From positions 682,001 through 746,000 of the forward strand of contig NZ_JANQOO010000017.1 in NCBI RefSeq assembly GCF_028285715.1: DNA of 64,000 bases, read 5' to 3'. Source of the DNA: Ulvibacterium sp. GTDB taxonomy: Bacteria; Bacteroidota; Bacteroidia; Flavobacteriales; Flavobacteriaceae. A model generated the notes under the pieces. It saw only the letters and a program-made list of their open reading frames with translations, was not told the origin of the DNA and did not search any database. The position numbers and the translations under genes were made by a program. Each line of letters starts with the position of its first letter. Within the stretch, counting starts at the first letter, position 1. Shown piece after piece: positions 62,003-64,000 of the stretch.

Positions 62003-62629
62003 ATGAAAACTAAAACACACAGAATCGGAGTCATTGGCTCCGGCAATATGGGCGGACAATTAGGTCGTTTATGGGCCAAGGCAGGCTACGAAGTCATGTT
62101 CAGCTCCCGCAATCCCGAAGGTTTAAAACTGCTGGTCGAAGACTTGAAAAATGCCCGAGTGGGTACCGTGGAAGATACTATCGACTTTGGAGATGTAATT
62201 GTTTTGGCCATTAACTATGGAACTCTTCAACAGGTCATAGACAAGCTAAAGGATAGGGACAAAACCATAATTGACCTCACCAATCCAGTTTACTGGACAG
62301 CAAACAAAACCTTGGCCAAAGTAAACCTAAATGGCAAATCTGCGGGGGAGAATCTACAAGCCATATTACCCAAAGCCAAAGTGATCAAGGCCTTTTCCTC
62401 CCATTACGCGGCTTCGCTGCAAGAGGGACATCGCGAATATCCCATTGCAGTGTTTTACACTACTGATTTCGAAATCAACAAGGAACTGGCGGAAAGGCTT
62501 ATCTCGGATATTGGATTTGAACCCCTATTCTACGGGGGACTGGAACGAAGTTTGGACATTGAACTATACGGGAAGTATTCGAACAAAATCATGTCCAGGG
62601 AAGAGGCATTGGCCAGCATCGGTCAATAG
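62003..62629 (+). CDS. NADPH-dependent F420 reductase-like oxidoreductase
   Basis: The product has 208 residues. The Rossmann motif GVIGSGNMGGQLGRLWAKAGYEVMFSSRNPE, and the following small domain (KVIKAFSSHYAASLQEGHREYPIAVFYTTD), match the NADP oxidoreductase/F420-dependent family, here probably acting on a coenzyme other than F420, as flavobacteria are not known to use it. It is a single-gene unit under P9 with a terminator after it. The substrate is unknown. Confidence 0.88.
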   Translation: MKTKTHRIGVIGSGNMGGQLGRLWAKAGYEVMFSSRNPEGLKLLVEDLKNARVGTVEDTIDFGDVIVLAINYGTLQQVIDKLKDRDKTIIDLTNPVYWTANKTLAKVNLNGKSAGENLQAILPKAKVIKAFSSHYAASLQEGHREYPIAVFYTTDFEINKELAERLISDIGFEPLFYGGLERSLDIELYGKYSNKIMSREEALASIGQ

Positions 62630-62686
62630 AATTGGAACAAAAAGAATAAGGGAAATCACATACAAGGCGACCCACCTTAAATAGAT

Positions 62687-62720
62687 AAAGCGACCTATTG
62701 ATAAAGAAGGTCGCTTTTTT
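62687..62720. terminator. Hairpin terminator after the NADP reductase
   Basis: AAAGCGACCT and AGGTCGCTTT form a 10 bp stem with an 11 nt loop, followed by more T. The stem core is the same as in the terminator behind the channel gene. Confidence 0.8.
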
Positions 62721-62748
62721 CTTTCCTCAACGCTTTAAATATTAAATT

Positions 62749-62806
62749 TTGGTCATTTCTTACAGGTTTTAGGTTAGCGACATGGGGCACTTAAGTCGGA
62801 CCTTTA
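62749..62806 (+). promoter_or_regulatory. Double-repeat promoter P10 (30-residue membrane peptide)
   Basis: TTGGTCATTT and TAGGTTAGCG are 21 bp apart, and GACCTTTA begins 29 bp after the second. The only ORF between this site and AraC regulator 4 is a 30-codon peptide. Confidence 0.7.
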
Positions 62807-62831
62807 GGGTATAAAACAAAATCAAATAATC

Positions 62832-62924
62832 ATGAAAAAGTTTGCACTCATAACGTTACTCTATTTGACCGTTTCCGTTGTTGTTATGGTAGTGGGATTC
62901 GCAGTGGTAAGTGACATCCTCTAA
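62832..62924 (+). CDS. 30-residue single-helix membrane peptide
   Basis: This ORF is absent from the track. It starts MKKFALITLL and continues with one hydrophobic helix of about 22 residues, ending VVSDIL. It lies 25 bp after the P10 -7 box, and the AraC4 gene starts 48 bp later. Being the first ORF under a full-geometry regulated promoter is the best evidence that it is translated. It could be a small membrane regulator or a leader for AraC4. Confidence 0.6.
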   Translation: MKKFALITLLYLTVSVVVMVVGFAVVSDIL

Positions 62925-62961
62925 ACAACATAAGGTAATTTTCCAATTAGTTCGAATTTGC

Positions 62962-62969
62962 TATTTTTA
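62962..62969 (+). promoter_or_regulatory. -7-like box (TATTTTTA) of AraC regulator 4
   Basis: The box begins 11 bp before the ATG, close to the spacing found in AraC2 and AraC3. It overlaps the track start, which is a TTG. Confidence 0.4.
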
Positions 62970-62972
62970 GAT

Positions 62973-63863
62973 ATGGCAAAAAAAGAGATTCCAGTATTTG
63001 AAACCAGCAATGACATACATGCTGCCACAGGTTTTGACCATCGCAGTCATATCCCCGGATTTGACATTTTTACCATGGAATCGCTGGAACCTACTGCCAG
63101 ACGCTGTATGCCGCCCTATCGGCAAGGGTACTATCAAATAGGTATTTTGAGCGAATCGGCCGGGTCGAGTATAAATTTAAATACCAATGCCGTGGATTTG
63201 GAACAATTTCCGTTATGGTTTGTGGTACCTGGACAAGTATTTTCTTGGGTACGAGATCCAGAGACCAAAGGGATTCACATACAGTTTCGAAAAGAATTTA
63301 TTGCTCAAACCGTTCCCCGACTTACCGAGACCTTTCCTTTTTTAAAAATTACGGAAAATAGTGTTTTTCTGATGACTCCTGAGGAGCAACAATCATTGGA
63401 AACCGATATGGAGCGCATGCTGTCCGTGTTTGAAAATCCCCACCCCTATCAAGAAAAAATGTTGGAAGGGATGTTAGTGGCACTACTATACAACTGTAAG
63501 TCCATCTATGAGCGGTTCAAGACCAGGGAGAGTCATTTAAGCCGCAAGCAAGTTCTTTCCCAAAAATTTCAGCAACTGGTGGATAAGCTCTATGTGGATT
63601 CAAAAAATGTGGGCGACTACGCGGAACAACTCAATGTAACCCCAAATTATCTGACGACTATTGTTAAGGAAGTGACGGGGAAATCGGCCAAGGATGTTAT
63701 CCAAGAGCGCGTTTTTCTAGAAAGTAAGACAATGCTCTCGTTTACTAGTCTGGATGTTGCAGAGATTGCCTATCAACTTAACTTTCAAGAACCTACCCAC
63801 TTTACGCGTTTCTTCAAAAAGTATAGTGGATCCACCCCCAACAAGTTTCGAAAATCCCTCTAG
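62973..63863 (+). CDS. AraC-family regulator 4
   Basis: The product has 296 residues from MAKKEIPVFETSNDI; the track start, five codons earlier at a TTG, overlaps the -7-like box and is rejected. The sensor domain is about residues 20-170 (YQIGILSESAGSSINLN), and the helix-turn-helix units are NVGDYAEQLNVTPNYLTTIVKEVTGKSAKDVI and DVAEIAYQLNFQEPTHFTRFFKKYSGSTPNKFR. It probably controls the SDR gene at the right edge through P11. Confidence 0.93.
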   Translation: MAKKEIPVFETSNDIHAATGFDHRSHIPGFDIFTMESLEPTARRCMPPYRQGYYQIGILSESAGSSINLNTNAVDLEQFPLWFVVPGQVFSWVRDPETKGIHIQFRKEFIAQTVPRLTETFPFLKITENSVFLMTPEEQQSLETDMERMLSVFENPHPYQEKMLEGMLVALLYNCKSIYERFKTRESHLSRKQVLSQKFQQLVDKLYVDSKNVGDYAEQLNVTPNYLTTIVKEVTGKSAKDVIQERVFLESKTMLSFTSLDVAEIAYQLNFQEPTHFTRFFKKYSGSTPNKFRKSL

Positions 63864-63871
63864 TTAACATT

Positions 63872-63928
63872 TTTGCCATTTTCCAGTGAAAAGTGGTTAT
63901 TTCTTGATCAACGCTATTCCGAACTTTG
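63872..63928 (+). promoter_or_regulatory. Double-repeat promoter P11 (SDR3), degenerate
   Basis: TTTGCCATTT and GTGGTTATTT are 21 bp apart. The -7-like GAACTTTG begins 28 bp after the second, one base short of the other sites. Bases match less well than elsewhere. Confidence 0.5.
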
Positions 63929-63949
63929 TCATGATTTAAAAACAGAATC

Positions 63950-64000
63950 ATGAATACGGATAAAATCGCTTTAATAACAGAGGCAGGGAACGGTTTCGGG
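63950..64000 (+). CDS. Start of a short-chain dehydrogenase/reductase (SDR3), cut by the edge
   Basis: The first 17 residues are MNTDKIALITEAGNGFG, a beta-strand followed by the glycine-rich turn of an SDR. The usual TGASxGFG reads TEAGNGFG, so the first Gly is replaced. The ATG lies 21 bp after the P11 -7 box. The rest is outside the window. Confidence 0.7.
   Translation, partial: MNTDKIALITEAGNGFG

Noticed and set aside
1-64000. CRISPR arrays, insertion sequences, integrases or phage genes
   Set aside because: No spaced repeats, transposase motifs, target-site duplications or phage structural genes were seen by reading both strands; the duplicated AKR and AraC genes look like ordinary gene duplication.

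Overview
The window reads as chromosomal DNA of a marine-type member of the Flavobacteriia (Bacteroidota). The evidence is moderate GC, PorT and ExbD-rich operons, an HmuY-type heme lipoprotein, an NrdB carrying an N-terminal ATP-cone, GT30 Kdo transferase, many lipoproteins and beta-barrels, and promoters of the Bacteroidota TAnnTTTG (-7) type. No IS element, phage gene, CRISPR array or rRNA was seen. One tRNA is present (Ser-GGA). I worked by eye only; family names come from motif recognition, not from searches.

Layout, left to right. Positions 1-2000 hold a Gly-rich open frame cut by the edge, a small barrel-like protein and an unknown lipoprotein. Positions 2.3-8.4 kb hold housekeeping genes on the plus strand: an RND/MMPL exporter, asnS, rpoN and a membrane protein. 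Positions 8.4-12.4 kb hold a minus-strand energy-transduction block (ExbB/TolQ-like protein, small membrane protein, three ExbD proteins, PorT). Then come tRNA-Ser, type I asparaginase, TatD and a retropepsin-like protein. Positions 15.2-20.2 kb hold the 2-oxoglutarate dehydrogenase genes, with an M23-like protein lodged between E1 and E2. Positions 20.3-31.5 kb are mixed: surface proteins, a serine hydrolase, galE, a DegT aminotransferase, the Kdo transferase, a sugar MFS transporter and an orphan LolD/MacB-type ATPase. Positions 31.9-38.0 kb form a divergent heme/flavin locus around an AT-rich palindrome (TonB receptor, HmuY, DoxX-like and a small Cys protein on one side; four genes including a covalent-FMN domain protein on the other). 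Positions 38.4-41.4 kb hold nrdB-nrdA. Positions 42.1-42.8 kb hold an unlisted 40-residue Cys-rich, metallothionein-like ORF directly before a SigZ-type sigma factor.

The right third (43-64 kb) is the most interesting part. An RND efflux system is followed by four AraC-family regulators interleaved with redox and detoxification genes: three SDRs (one cut by the edge), two aldo-keto reductases, SnoaL, cupin, a DLH-like hydrolase, a TauD-like dioxygenase, an NADP-dependent oxidoreductase and tiny membrane proteins. Ten transcription units start with the same architecture and an eleventh with a near match. It is a pair of direct repeats of TTGGTCA type exactly 21 bp apart, the second starting 29 bp before a TAnnTTTG-like -7 box, with no clear -33 box. 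This is what an AraC-type activator site should look like, and it ties the efflux pump and the enzymes into one putative regulon. Under one of these sites lies a 30-residue membrane peptide absent from the ORF track, and a paralogue of a 64-residue membrane protein is broken by a single in-frame TAG. My inference is an inducible export-plus-reduction response to reactive or phenolic small molecules; the inducer cannot be read from the sequence.
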